A DNA stretch of 64,000 nt from Paracentrotus lividus (GCA_940671915.1 CALNVZ010002100.1:8203515-8267514), one strand, 5' to 3'. Positions 36,403 through 47,465 are shown, counted from the stretch's first letter. The notes: generated by a model not told the origin, from the letters alone. Numbers and translations: made by a program.

Positions 36403-36745
36403 GCAAGCAAAAGGTACCTTCTGCTAAAACTGGTAATGTCACGCTGAGGCATTATTTACATCTGGGACCAACCTTTTACGTTCCAATCCGAAAGACGTGA
36501 CCGAGATTCGAAACTTGGTGCGATCCGTATCAGTTTGTAAGCTGATTAGATGCAGAGAAAATCGTTTAAATTATTCTATAAAGCGAATCAGCATATAACC
36601 CGATGCGGATCGTTCCGAGGTTCGAATCCCAGTCACGTCTTTTGAATGGTGACGTCAAAGGCTGATGACGCCAATGGATGGGAGACGTAAATAATGCGTC
36701 GCTGCGACATTACCGGTTGTAACACCTTATGTATGTGCTTGCAAT
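36403..36745. repeat. Palindrome with tRNA B-box-like motifs
   Basis: The halves are inverted repeats. The left CGCAAGCAAAAGG..TGGTAATGTC..GCATTATTTAC pairs with the right GTAAATAATGC..GACATTACCGG..TGCTTGC, and AAAGACGTGACCGAGATTCG pairs with the CGAATCCCAGTCACGTCTTT side. The right arm contains GGTTCGAATCC, a perfect RNA polymerase III B-box. Confidence 0.65.
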
Positions 36746-36848
36746 CATTACCCAACCCCGCCGTCGGCGCCCTTGGGAATACGTGTAATCATTATGTGCA
36801 TCATTAAAAGCATCATTTTGATACGAATAGGAAAATGTAATAACATAC

Positions 36849-37018
36849 CCTTCCGTTGCCATTGACAACTGACTGCATACTACTGGTCCTCTGTCCGGCT
36901 AGACTACACATAGGCTTGGCTGTGACTGTGATCTTCACTGATGTACTCACTGTAGTGGTAGGAGGCGTGGTTTCTACACTAGGGGCTTCTGGGATGGTTT
37001 CAGGTAAGGTGTTCATAT
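36849..37018 (-). CDS. PCLO: Piccolo linker exon, threonine-rich
   Basis: Reads (D)MNTLPETIPEAPSVETTPPT, then TTVSTSVKITVTAKPMCSLA and GQRTSSMQSVVNGNGR. Acceptor ..ACCATAG, donor AGG|GTATGT. Phase 1 in, 0 out. Confidence 0.85.
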
Positions 37019-37734
37019 CTATGGTAGATCAATTATATCAGCATTTTATTTTAGACAAAAGATCCTTTCTTCCTTTTTGAGTGATTTCATTTTATTATTT
37101 GAGGTGATCTGATTACTTTATTTGAAAGTAAATCCCGTAGCATAAAGTTCTTTTACAGTAACGTTGCTCAACATGAAAGTTACCATTGATGGTAAAGTTA
37201 CTATAATAGTAACTCTTTATGCAACGGTGCCCTGGCAATGGTAATTTTTATCATGCATTTGTTACGTATAGAACAAGGAGAACTTTAAATAGGCTTTAAA
37301 ACGACTAAGTAATTCAAATTTGTTGAAAACCTATTTGCAAATCAATGTAAATAAAAAACACGTGACATTATGATGTCTAGCTGAATGTTCGTATCGTCTG
37401 TGATAGTAGCTGACCTATTCTACAATATTGTTACCAACCTATCATAATTGTGGTTTTCATCTTTTAACGGAGCTTTTAAACAACAACATAATATTAATTT
37501 AAATAACTTTTATACCAAATGATTACAAGATCAGGTGTATTTTTACTTCTGTTTTACTTCATTGAAAATGTTGAGGAACTTGCACTATTTTTACACCCCT
37601 CCCCTAACATGCCTGATGAGAGTATATTCAATTGCCGAAATATTTGTTGACCGACCATTTTATAGACCATTTCAAGCACAGACCCAAAAATATTTTGCTT
37701 ATTACATGGAGATTTGATTAGATTTGATGTTTAC

Positions 37735-37824
37735 CTCTTTTATATCTTTCGTTGTCACGACTGAAATGAACATGGGATCTAGTTTGAGGTTGATTTGAGT
37801 CAATTTTTTTAGTTCGATGGTGCT
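37735..37824 (-). CDS. PCLO: Piccolo linker exon
   Basis: Reads (E)HHRTKKIDSNQPQTRSHVHF then SRDNERYKR. Acceptor ..CAATTACAG, donor AGAG|GTAAAC. Basic, polar; fits phases of both neighbours. Confidence 0.82.
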
Positions 37825-38232
37825 CTGTAATTGAAAAAATCATCAAAGAGTTGTTAAAACAAAATATATAACATAAAAACTTTCTTGATAAATAAGATTT
37901 AATAAAGGGATATTTAGAGCTTCATTTTTATTACAAGTTTGAAAATATTATTACTTTAAAAACATATTATTTTAACCTTATACTTGCTTATCGTATGTAA
38001 ATGATTTTTTATTTAGACTTATCATAAACTTTAAACGATTTATACTGTTATTCCTCTCCCAATCGACAGTGCATTTTTATATTTCATATTATCTATGAAT
38101 CAAAACATTAATTGTTGAAACAAATGTTCGATTCCTCTCCTTTTGTTTACAGGAATTAAAATCTTATACTCACAGGTAACTAACAAAAAAGGGGGAAAAT
38201 AGACAGCACGAATATTTTAGTGCATTCGATAG

Positions 38233-38408
38233 GGCTTATGCTAAAGTGTAGCGTTGTGGCGCGGCGCGGCGCGTTGAAAAGTTGAAATAATCGACGAAAA
38301 AAAATAAGGTGTCTTGAAAGCGTCCTACGAAAAAAAGAAAGATTCTGGATCGATTTTTGTGAAATTTTTGGAAATTCAAGTTCTTTCCAGACAAAAGAAT
38401 TTAGGAGC

Positions 38409-38458
<50 letters not shown>

Positions 38459-39342
38459 ATTATTATATTATTGCTTACTATTACAAATATTATTTAACTG
38501 ATAATATAAGCTTCAACATTATAGTACGGGGCAATGGCAAATTAATACAGACCCATATCGACCTAAGTATGTGTTCACATCTTCTAAAGATGACATCTAC
38601 ATTTAGCATGTCATTAATTTGCCTATTCATTATTAAAGGCTGGTAAAATAAGCCCCACATTCATTGGGGGTGGGGGATTAAGGGGCGCCAAATTTGAGCT
38701 GATGACTTTTTTTTTTACAAGCAAAATAAATGTAGAAAAGCTTTAAAATGTTTTATTTTGAAATATAGAGCCGTGACCTAACATAGGCTTTAAACTGCTT
38801 TATACTTTCATGATAAACTTCATTGAAATTCGCAATTTAAACAATGTGAACGTGGACCAGGACCAGAAGTGGACCGGGGGGGGGGGGCATTTCATCAAAT
38901 GACTTGTCATACCAACAAATTTTATCCAACAAATTTGCTCTCAGCCAATCAGATGCAAGCATTTCAGTAGCTTATAACAGTTTGTCGGATAAAACAAGTC
39001 CTTTGTTGAACTAGCCCATCGCGATTTCTGATTGCTGCCGATGTCGATAGCTGTCGATAGCCGTAAACAGGATCGACCGAACTTTTCATCGTTTTGGAAC
39101 TATTAGTCACACAATTTTTCACACACACACACACATGCACACTAATCCCACAAAAGGGCTTATGCTAAAGTCTCAAGTCCGAAATGATAATCATTTCCAT
39201 TTCCAAAAATTTCACAAAAATCGATCCTGAATCTTTTCCTTTTTTTCGGGACGCTTTCAAGACACCTTATTTTTTTTTCGTCGATTATTTCAACTTTTCA
39301 ACGCGCCGCGCCGCGCCACAACGCTACACTTTAGCATAAGCC
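38233..39342. mobile_element. 1.1 kb DNA element with 8-bp target duplication
   Basis: Begins GGCTTATGCTAAAGTGTAGC and ends in the complement. The inverted arms are about 165-180 bases and include GCGCGGCGCGGCGCG. It is flanked by perfect TTCGATAG copies at 38,225-38,232 and 39,343-39,350. An 8-bp duplication points to the hAT or P superfamilies. No transposase frame remains. Confidence 0.8.
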
Positions 39343-39679
39343 TTCGATAGCGAATAAACTGTACGCTCGATAAAAAATAGAGTCAGCTGAAATTTTATTG
39401 CATTGCTGTTCAAATTTATGAAAATATAAAATATGATATATATGACCAGCGATATTCTGTTCACACATCTTTGACATCGTTAATGTTAAGTGTTAGTTCA
39501 CGGGCATAAACAAAAGTATACATTTACATTACCATGCATGCTACGATGATAATAGAATAGACCAAGCTTTACTTACTAGAATAATTTAAATGATTATAAA
39601 ATATATCATTGCTAGAAAAACTGCTAATAAAATAAAATTTCTAGTAGGCTACTTCAAATAATTGTAAAAGTCAAAGTTA

Positions 39680-40021
39680 CACTGTAAAAATATATTTCTA
39701 CAGCAAATATGTCAGCAGAGTCCCTTTATTTGATATAAAATTACAGAATCGTTTTTTTTTTTTTTTTCTTTTCTCCAGACAAATATTTACGTGACAGATA
39801 CAAAATATATTTCGGCCGAACACATGTGTTCCGTTTTATCCCATACGTACGGCACAGCAATATTCTAATGATTTTTTTTCCTGCATCTGTCTCATAGATT
39901 TTTGGAGGAGAAAATAACAACAAAATGCTTTCTTACATCAGAGTTTATGGTGACTCTGCTGACGCCACATTGTTGTAAAAATACAGATTTTTTATTTAAT
40001 TTTTTTTTTTTTTTTACAGTG
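39680..40021. mobile_element. TA-flanked MITE with CACTGTAAAAA ends
   Basis: Ends CACTGTAAAAA / TTTTTTTACAGTG, with TA at 39,678-39,679 and 40,022-40,023. The right arm has GACTCTGCTGACGCCA, shared with the element at 27,808-28,123. Confidence 0.72.
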
Positions 40022-41185
40022 TATATCAAGGCATGACTTTCTTGATAAAAAGGATTTTTCTTTTAAGCTTTTTCATACTTTGATAAGTTTTATTATAACA
40101 ACAAATATTGTACACTTTTGATGTAGGTTACCTGATAATCAACGAATAAAATAATTTATTCTTAAGAAAAAAGGGAATTAAGAGAGAAAGACTATATTCA
40201 TGTGAAGACATATACAGTATAATATACACATATGACATATAATGATGAAATAAGGGCATGAGATCAAGCGGCGAATGGTAGCATGGTGCCTTGTCTATCA
40301 TAAGGAAATAAATGGCGTTATAATACAGGGGCACGAATAGCAGTCAATGAAATGATAATGAACGTAAATGCACGTAGTATGATAAAATGAGCCATGAAAT
40401 CAATTAATAAATCTAACTTATATAGCTCGGGGAGGAGGTTATACGATGGGACAAGGGGTAATACGGATGCACGAATAAAATTAATCGGATTCTAAACCTT
40501 TTTCATTCCCTACCTTTCCCGAAATTAGTTGTCTGTTTGGTCGCTCGTCATGCTGCAGCAAGTGGTGGGGAAAGGGGCATGTTATCAAAGATTTGGGTTA
40601 AATTGATAGTATATGTGTCAAGGAAAAGCCATGCGCTCAGCACGGTTCTAGAGGGACTATCCGCAAAACTACACAAACTCAGAACGGCAGATCAACTAAC
40701 TACAAAATTGTGATTTGGTAAATAATATCCCTTCATATCATTTGAAGAAAACGGGCTTGCACTCTAACTGGCCTAGACCTTCAGGGATGGAAAATTGTCA
40801 TTATGAATCATATTAAAACGTTTTAAAAAGATATAATCTACTCTGATAATCAGCATGGAGAATGTGTAATATTAGGGCTGACCTACAAACAATTAAATGT
40901 CACAGGGCGATCCGTGACATCAGTGATTGTGCAAAGTGAAGCTCTTGAGCAAAGTGAAATGATTTCTAATGAACTTCTTTGATTCACACTCACAGCATGT
41001 TTCACCAACAAAACAAAATCAAATAAATCATAAAAGTCAACATAATTTAAGAAAGGAATCTAAATGCTTATGGGTAGCAAAAACGTGCTATATTCTATCA
41101 ATCCAAAAAAAAAAAAGGCAAGCACAACTGATGATCGTCTATTGATGATTTAAGAACGGTGTGTTTTACTTCCGGTGCGAAGTAC

Positions 41186-41490
41186 CTTGAGTGGACGAAA
41201 TTGAACGATCACTCTGAGATGACCGATCAGTATCGTACTCATAGCCTGATGATCTCGAGCTTGGTGAATCGGACTCGGGATGATGGTGGTGGTGGCCAGT
41301 GTAGCGAGGAGTTCTATCATATCCATTGCCACTACCGCCTCTCATATCTCGACTTCCTCGATCACCATTGCTTACGTCTCCTCGACTACCTGTTCTTCCT
41401 CCCATATGACTTCCACCGGCTCCTCTTTGATCAAAGCCGCGATCCCCGCTCGCCCTTCGTGAGCGCGACTCCCCTCTATTATCAGAAGAC
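41186..41490 (-). CDS. PCLO: Piccolo linker exon, Arg/Gly/Ser-rich with polyhistidine
   Basis: Reads SSDNRGESRSRRASGDRGFD, then QRGAGGSHMGGRTGSRGDVS, followed by GHHHHHPESDSPSSRSSGYE and ending in SDRSISSTQ. Donor CAAG|GTACTT gives phase 1, matching the exon at 37,735-37,824. If the intron is kept, translation ends after GTSHRK at the stop 41,166-41,168. Confidence 0.87.
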
Positions 41491-41899
41491 CTTTGGATAA
41501 ATAATTAAATCGGGTTGCTAATGAAAGAAAATAGTTTACATTTAAGAATTTATCTATTATGGGCAGTGTTTCACCAAGTCGTTGGTCAGATCTGATTAAA
41601 TTTATGGACAACTGGTGATGTGATATTTAGCTAAATGATCACGCATGTGATTTGAATAGGGCCAAAGAATATGTTCCTGTCGTTTGTAAAATCATTCGTA
41701 GCTTTAAGATCGACTTGATGAAGCACCACCATGGTCTAACAACTGCTTAAAAATCATTAAGATCCATAGAATTTATGAGTATAAAACAATAGCTAAAATT
41801 CAGAAGTTTATTTCAACGTGATCAGTCTCCTTGCATCATATTTCAGATCATTGAGATTGTTCTTTTTATTATTCAAGTTTATTTCTCTTTTACTTCAAC

Positions 41900-42072
41900 C
41901 TTTGGTCATGATGAGGTCTTCTACTGCCCTGCCTGCTCCCCGGTGATGATGAGGGTGGTGTCATGACCGACGAGTTTCCTGGTTGCTGACTTGCTTGGAT
42001 TGGTACGTCGAGTAGCCGGTACCAACGAGGACGGTTTGTCAGTAGACGCTCATCAGAGAGATCCAATATTAC
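41900..42072 (-). CDS. PCLO: Piccolo C2A last exon
   Basis: Reads VILDLSDERLLTNRPRWYRL, then LDVPIQASQQPGNSSVMTPP and SSSPGSRQGSRRPHHDQ. VILDLS....L...PRWY.L is the closing strand of Piccolo C2A. Donor CAAAG|GTTGAA is a weak but phase-correct choice. Confidence 0.9.
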
Positions 42073-42183
42073 CTGAAGGGATCGAAAGCGTTAATCATTA
42101 CTTGTATAACATCGAGGCCACTCTGTAATCCCGTGAGATTCTTTGCCAAAATTGATTTTAGGAGCTCACTTGTCAATTTGAAG

Positions 42184-42494
42184 GTGCTGAATCCAAAAAA
42201 AACTTTGGTTCCATTTTACTTGTCTTGTATTTTAGTATTAACTTTAGTAATAAGTTGATATTATGGACAATAAAATAAACCAATCACGCAGCCCTTAAAC
42301 TATGTTAATATTTAATATAATTCACTTAATTTCATTAAGTGGGTGCTTAATCCCAAAAAACTTTGGTTCCATTTTACTTGTCTTGTATTTTAGTATTACC
42401 TCTAGTATTAAGTTGATATTATGGACAATTAAATAAACCAATCACGTAGCCCTTAAACTATGTTAATATCTAATATAATTCACTTAATTTCATT
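42184..42494. repeat. Tandem duplication of a 153-base intron segment
   Basis: 42,184-42,336 and 42,342-42,494 are near-identical and in direct orientation; each starts GTGCTNAATCC and ends CACTTAATTTCATT. A handful of substitutions separate them. Confidence 0.9.
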
Positions 42495-42723
42495 TTATTC
42501 ATAAACACATTCATCTTCTTCTTCTTTGATTTATACAGGTCATAAATTAGAACATATGGAAAATGATTCTCTTTAAAAAATAGGATACTGCTTACTTTAT
42601 AAGTTTGAACCACATCGGTTCCCATATCTCTTGTCTATATCTTTTTAAAAATATATACCTAAATCACAGACAACTAACGCAATCAAACACTGTTTCTTCT
42701 CTTGAATTTAACGTACTGCTTAC

Positions 42724-42892
42724 CTGACCCATGAATTCACTTGTAGAACTTCTATCATAGTCCCATACATTGACTTCGATGGTTCTCGATCTGATCTGAC
42801 TGTGTCTTAAGTTACGAAAAATGATGGACTGATTCCATTCTGGTGTGAGTGTTCTAGGCACGTAGCGAGATCTTTGTCTGTCTTCGGGACTG
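42724..42892 (-). CDS. PCLO: Piccolo C2A middle exon
   Basis: Reads SPEDRQRSRYVPRTLTPEWN, then QSIIFRNLRHSQIRSRTIEV and NVWDYDRSSTSEFMGQ. Loop 3 (WDYDRSSTSEF) keeps two acidic ligands, but the last position is Glu rather than Asp. A tandem AAAG|CAG| acceptor could add or drop one residue. Confidence 0.93.
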
Positions 42893-42970
42893 CTTTTATT
42901 GTCAAAAGAAAAACCAAGATAATAAATAATCATTGCTGTGTTTAACATTCTACATAATTATATTTAACAT

Positions 42971-43260
42971 GGGAGTGGTGTGGTCGAGTGGATAAGTCGG
43001 CGGACTTACGATCACAAGGTACGCGGTTCGAATCCCGTCCATACCACTAGCGTCGGCAAGGTGCCAACCTGCAAATTTGCCGTACTTGACCCAAGTGAGG
43101 TGAATGGGTACCGGTAGGAAGAAATTCCTTGAATGCTGTGAGCGCCTTTCGGGGTAGCCTAGCTAAGCCGGGTAATAATAATATGATAATGCGCCTTGAG
43201 CACTCTACAGAGTGGATACGTGCGCAATACAAATCACATTATTATTATTATTATTATTAA
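42971..43260 (+). mobile_element. tRNA-derived SINE with ATT-repeat tail
   Basis: The tRNA-like head at about 42,974-43,048 has an A-box region TGGTCGAGTGG, a B-box GGTTCGAATCC and complementary ends AGTGGTG / TACCACT. A tRNA-unrelated body follows with GCGCCTTGAGCACTCTACAG, then (ATT)n. The anticodon stem does not pair, so it is not a working tRNA gene. Confidence 0.85.
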
Positions 43261-43653
43261 TAAAGTTGTATCAATTGTCCTGCAATTGATAAACCATAAT
43301 ATTGACAAAAACATATCAGTTTAACTTTGATTTATGAAAAAATGCATTTACTTCTCCTCTTTTGCTCTTCTGCAACTTGGGTACATTCATCAGTATAAAG
43401 TGATGCATTATAAAGTTATAAACATTCTCATGTCTCAACAGCTTTTTAAATTGTTAAATATTATCTTGTAATTCTGTTTAATATGTTTGAATAAATAAAT
43501 AAATAAATCGATAATAAATAAACAATTTAAATGACATGAATTATATAGCCTATCAATATGATAATCACATCGCCGGGTATCATTTGCAAAATAGTATTTT
43601 GTGTCTTGATATCAATAAGTGTTGTTGTTTGTTTATCCTACACATTTATTCTA

Positions 43654-44113
43654 CAGTCTGTGTCAAATAAAATGGTACAAGTGGAAAACATTTTGTTATA
43701 GTATGAAGATTAATCACAACCTAGTATTGTTTGGTATTTTCATAAAGCAGGAAAATCAGACTTTCTTCTGCAATTTTTTCATCACATTTGGTTCTGCAAT
43801 TTTTGAGATATGACTAGTTTCAAGAAAAATCCATTTTTGCATGCCGTCCCATGCCTTTGTGTAGGTTTCGCAAAATGTTCATGAATTCAGCACTCCAGAA
43901 TAATAGAAGTGCGTAATTTCGATTTGTTCCTCGCCGCACAAAATTTAGCATATCTTTTGTTTTACAAAAGCAGATTATACAGAACAAAGCGCATCAGCAA
44001 GGGAAATCTTTTGGCTTTAATTTAGTACCACATACACACATTATTTGAAAAGATTTCACATAAAATAAAAAATTATTTTTCCCCGATTGTACCATTTTTT
44101 AAAACACAGACTG
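43654..44113. mobile_element. Tc1/mariner-like MITE, family A copy 3 (inverted)
   Basis: Opposite orientation to copies 1 and 2. CAGTCTGTGT / ACACAGACTG ends with TA at 43,652-43,653 and 44,114-44,115. It ends only 24 bases from the Piccolo exon at 44,138-44,268. Confidence 0.85.
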
Positions 44114-44137
44114 TATTCTTTCTTTCAATAAACTTAC

Positions 44138-44268
44138 CCCCTGGCAGGCAATAGGCACACACTAACATAAGGGTCGGCTAAATTGGTTGAATCTCGAGCT
44201 GTTAGGCCCCGTCCTCGTAGTATACCAACCAAGAGCTCAGATCTATGGTTGTCATAGGCAACTTGAAG
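44138..44268 (-). CDS. PCLO: Piccolo C2A first core exon
   Basis: Reads LQVAYDNHRSELLVGILRGR, then GLTARDSTNLADPYVSVCLL and PARG. ARD....ADPYV carries both loop-1 calcium-ligand aspartates. Acceptor ..TTCCTCAG, donor GG|GTAAGT. Confidence 0.93.
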
Positions 44269-44426
44269 CTGAGGAATACAAATAATGCGATTTAGATATT
44301 TCATGTACAAATTTCAATTTGTCCAAAATGTAAAAAATATTTCCAAATTATGTGTTTAAGTGTTTATAGTAAGTTTTTTTTTTTTGTTGTTGTTGTTAGT
44401 ATGTAAGGTATCTCTTTAAGGCCAGC

Positions 44427-44565
44427 GGGGCATTTCATCAAAGGACTTGTCGGACGTTTTATCCGACAAACTGTTATAAGCTACTAAAATGCTTGCATCT
44501 GATTGGCTGAGAGAAAATTTGTCAGATAAAATGTACGACAAGTCCTTTGATGAAATGCCCCCCTG
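44427..44565. mobile_element. Short palindromic MITE GGGGCATTTCATCAAA
   Basis: GGGGCATTTCATCAAAGGAC at the left is mirrored by its complement at the right; arms are about 55 bases. A diverged relative sits at about 38,878-39,010. Confidence 0.65.
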
Positions 44566-44694
44566 GTTCATACATCACTCCGTTTTGCCCGGTTCATACA
44601 AAACGACATGTCATAATAAATGTATGAGTTTATTAATTTCGCAATACTGGTATATGTTAATTAAAACCAAAATTTGTAGAAGATGTTTACTTAC

Positions 44695-44733
44695 CTGAAT
44701 CTCCCCAGTGACTTTTCTTCCCCTTCCTCTTCT
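44695..44733 (-). CDS. PCLO: Piccolo 39-base exon opening C2A
   Basis: Encodes RRGRGRKVTGEIQ; TGEIQ joins directly to LQVAYD of the next exon to start the C2A fold. Phase 0 on both sides. Acceptor ..TTAAGCAG, donor CAG|GTAAGT. Confidence 0.88.
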
Positions 44734-44843
44734 CTGCTTAAGATAATGGAATGAATAAAACAATCAACAATCAGCGACATTATCTAGAATATAATCTCAT
44801 GTATTCGACAAATGAAACAACTATATCTTTTAGAATTAACTAC

Positions 44844-44863
44844 NNNNNNNNNNNNNNNNNNNN
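44844..44863. other. Assembly gap (20 N) followed by a poly-A run
   Basis: Twenty Ns and then about 27 A bases, within the intron between 44,734 and 45,249. Probably a collapsed homopolymer. Confidence 0.95.
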
Positions 44864-45249
44864 AAAAAAAAAAAAAAAAAAAAAAAAAAATGCAAATTAT
44901 TCACCAGAGAAGAAAATTTATCAAATAAAATACATGCAAAATTCATTCAATACAAAATAATCAGATTGAAAACAGGGGGAAGTTTATTCGAAAGTAATTA
45001 ATAATTGCTGAATGACTGCGGTTGATTTTCCCTAGTTGAAAAAAATTATTACAAAAACGGATTAATCGATTATGGACCGGACTTGCATGGTTGCATGATC
45101 GAAGACTGTACATTTTAACTTTAACAAGAGGGAATTATTTCTCTTTTTGTAAGAGGAAGATGATATTTTTTTAACAATAATTATCACTAAAATTGTCATA
45201 TTGTGCTTCTAAATTTAGGAAAGTTATGTTTTGCATTTTTTTTTCTTAC

Positions 45250-45356
45250 ATGAGATGAGTAGCTGCTATCTGAGGGTGAGACAGAGCTGGGACCATAAGA
45301 TGGATAAGTGATACCTTCCAGTCGCTCAGTCAACATCCTAGGATCCACTCCGCCTC
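45250..45356 (-). CDS. PCLO: Piccolo linker exon between PDZ and C2A
   Basis: Reads GGVDPRMLTERLEGITYPSY then GPSSVSPSDSSYSSH. Donor CAT|GTAAGA; the acceptor ATGAG|GAGG lacks a strong pyrimidine tract, so the 5' edge is less certain. Confidence 0.78.
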
Positions 45357-45833
45357 CTCATAAAAACAAGTCATCAAACATAGGATTGGTTTAGAATTGT
45401 GAGCATAACGAATTGAACAAAATTATGCACGTTTATACTAGCAATTTTGTGTTTCATTTGTTTATCATTTAGCAGGTCCATCATTCCTTCTCAATCTCTT
45501 GTTAAAAAGACCCTAATACAACAATAATAATATTAATAGTGTAAACTTCTAGAGCGCACACACCGTCCAAGGACGCTCATGGCGCTAGCTCAGCAACAGT
45601 TCTCTTGAACCCCAATACCCCCAACAAAAGGGTTTCTACACTCAAAAATGAAGGGTCAAATTCATTTTTATTCAGGGTCCATTGTTGCCATACGCGGATT
45701 CTTGGTCAATTGAGACCATTACAGACTTATGGCGATAAGTATAACGGGAATGGTGTATGGCCCAATTGACTCGGTATAGAATCAATTTTACACTTTTTAA
45801 AAAAAGTGTATACATATAGATGCAGTTATTTAC

Positions 45834-45955
45834 CATAGTCACCCCTCCTATAACCGCCTGGTGGTGGAGGGGGAGGAGGTGGTGGTGGTGGTGGTGGTGG
45901 TTCTCCATTTGGAAGTCGAGCTCGTGGTCTCGGTGAATCAAGCAAATTTGGACCG
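45834..45955 (-). CDS. PCLO: Piccolo proline-rich linker exon
   Basis: Reads GPNLLDSPRPRARLPNGE, then 13 consecutive prolines, then GGYRRGDY. Acceptor ..CCCCCACAG, donor ATG|GTAAAT. The proline run resembles profilin- or SH3-binding stretches; binding is inferred only. Confidence 0.85.
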
Positions 45956-46470
45956 CTGTGGGGGAAAAAAAAGGAATTAGGACATGTCTCAACCAATCAA
46001 TATTTGGACTATCATATAATATTGATATTAATTAGCATCAACAATTAGCTTAATAAACTGATAAAGGGGACGAAAATTAATTTTTCTAAATTTGTCATTG
46101 AGATCTACCAATTTACACATTTCCTTTTTTGTTTCGGCTTTTATATATAATATAGCAGCATCACATACATGCATATTTTAGAATATTGACAGATTGAACC
46201 TGAAAAAATGTGGCAGAAATGTAAGCTACAGCACTTACACAAAAGAAACTACATTAAAGAAGTCTGCAACTTCCCAGAAAAAGCATATAATATTTGAGTG
46301 GTCGACGAAGTTTATTATCTCATCAATAAATGGTGCTTCACAATTTGTGATTGTTTCTTATCAAAATACTGAATAGTTTAGATACTTGAATTAAATATTA
46401 ATCAAATATTAAGAGTGAAATATTATTACTATTCGAATTAGATTTTACAGTAAAGTAAAAAAGGAACTAC

Positions 46471-46591
46471 CATTTTAATAGCACTTCAGTTTGCTTTTCC
46501 GACGATTTCACGATACGCTGGACTTCTTCGTATGTACGTCCTGTGAGTGAGATGCCACACCATTCTAACACCTGATCCCCTTCACGTAGAC
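46471..46591 (-). CDS. PCLO: Piccolo PDZ second exon
   Basis: Reads LREGDQVLEWCGISLTGRTY then EEVQRIVKSSEKQTEVLLK. The GD.VLEW.G..L.G.TYEEV signature is the helix-B half of the Piccolo/RIM PDZ domain. The split exon ends TG|GTAGTT. Confidence 0.93.
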
Positions 46592-47078
46592 CTAACATGA
46601 ACAGAAATGGAAATATGGAAAAGAACAAAAGAGAAAGGTATATCAGAATTAAGAACTAATGCTTGTGATTGAATGTTTGCTGGAATTAGATCGATATATA
46701 AAAAATTACAGCATTAGTATTGAATATTTTTTCTTCTGTTAAAGCATAATTCCTGATGGGGTGATTAAACATGACCAAGGGAGCCTTGGAACCACTGGTG
46801 CAAACATGCATTAATTAATTTTGTTACTGTGGGGGGGGGGGGTGGGAGGGTAATCATCCCACAGTATCAAAAGAAACTGCACCCAGCTCTAGGAGTATCT
46901 ACGCCAGTGCTTGAACTTGAGGGCTCATGTATAAATACACATTTGTATTTATTACAAAGTGCAGAGTGACTTAAATACAGCATCCTGATTGGTACACAGT
47001 TACGTTTCTGTCGGTTCTGTTTGTTGCGTTTAAAAGGATATCTTCATGGACAAACTCACCGCTGAAGTCCTTACTTAC
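46592..47078. other. Intron within the PDZ domain
   Basis: AT-rich intron interrupting the PDZ fold after AERTE. A G-rich run lies at about 46,829-46,848. Nothing coding is seen. Confidence 0.6.
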
Positions 47079-47262
47079 CTTCGGTTCTCTCAGCTACTCC
47101 GCCTGGATGAATTTCAGCTACATAGGCAACCAGTTGATCATTACCAGGCATCCGTTTACCACCTACTACTCTCATTCCTAGTCCATTGCCACGGTTAGTC
47201 CGATCACTAGGGTCTCTCCGAAGGCGATACTTTCGACCAACACTCGCCTGGGGAGACGGCTC
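47079..47262 (-). CDS. PCLO: Piccolo PDZ first exon
   Basis: Reads EPSPQASVGRKYRLRRDPSD, then RTNRGNGLGMRVVGGKRMPG and NDQLVAYVAEIHPGGVAERT, E. GNGLGMRVVGG is the carboxylate-binding loop; the position held by GLGF in other PDZs is GLGM here. Acceptor ..CTTTGTAG, donor GAAG|GTAAGT. Confidence 0.94.
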
Positions 47263-47341
47263 CTACAAAGGAAAAGACAATGCCATGAAGTTTCGAACAA
47301 AGATATCCAAAAATTTAAAATGATTACGATTTTGATAAATC

Positions 47342-47465
47342 AAAATTAAGAAGAAGAAGAAGAAGACAACAAAGAAGAAGAAGAAGAAGAGAAAAGAAGA
47401 CAGCGAAGAAGAAGAAGAAGAAGAAGACAAAGAAGTCGAATAAGAATAAGAGGAAGAAGAAGAAG
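47342..47465. repeat. GAA/AAG microsatellite, a long pyrimidine tract on the gene strand
   Basis: Interrupted (GAAGAAGAA)n. On the minus strand it reads (TTC)n and lies 80-200 bases upstream of the acceptor of the PDZ exon at 47,079-47,262. Confidence 0.9.

Larger units (their letters stand above)
37825..41185. other. Intron with nested transposable elements
   Basis: No exon recognised. Holds the 38,233-39,342 element with (ATT)n at about 38,409-38,470 and a nested TIR element at about 38,878-39,010, the TA-flanked MITE at 39,680-40,021, and simple AT-rich sequence. Confidence 0.6.

Noticed and set aside
42974..43048. Possible tRNA gene
   Set aside because: It has A- and B-box motifs, but the anticodon arm does not pair and the sequence runs straight into a SINE body with an ATT tail.
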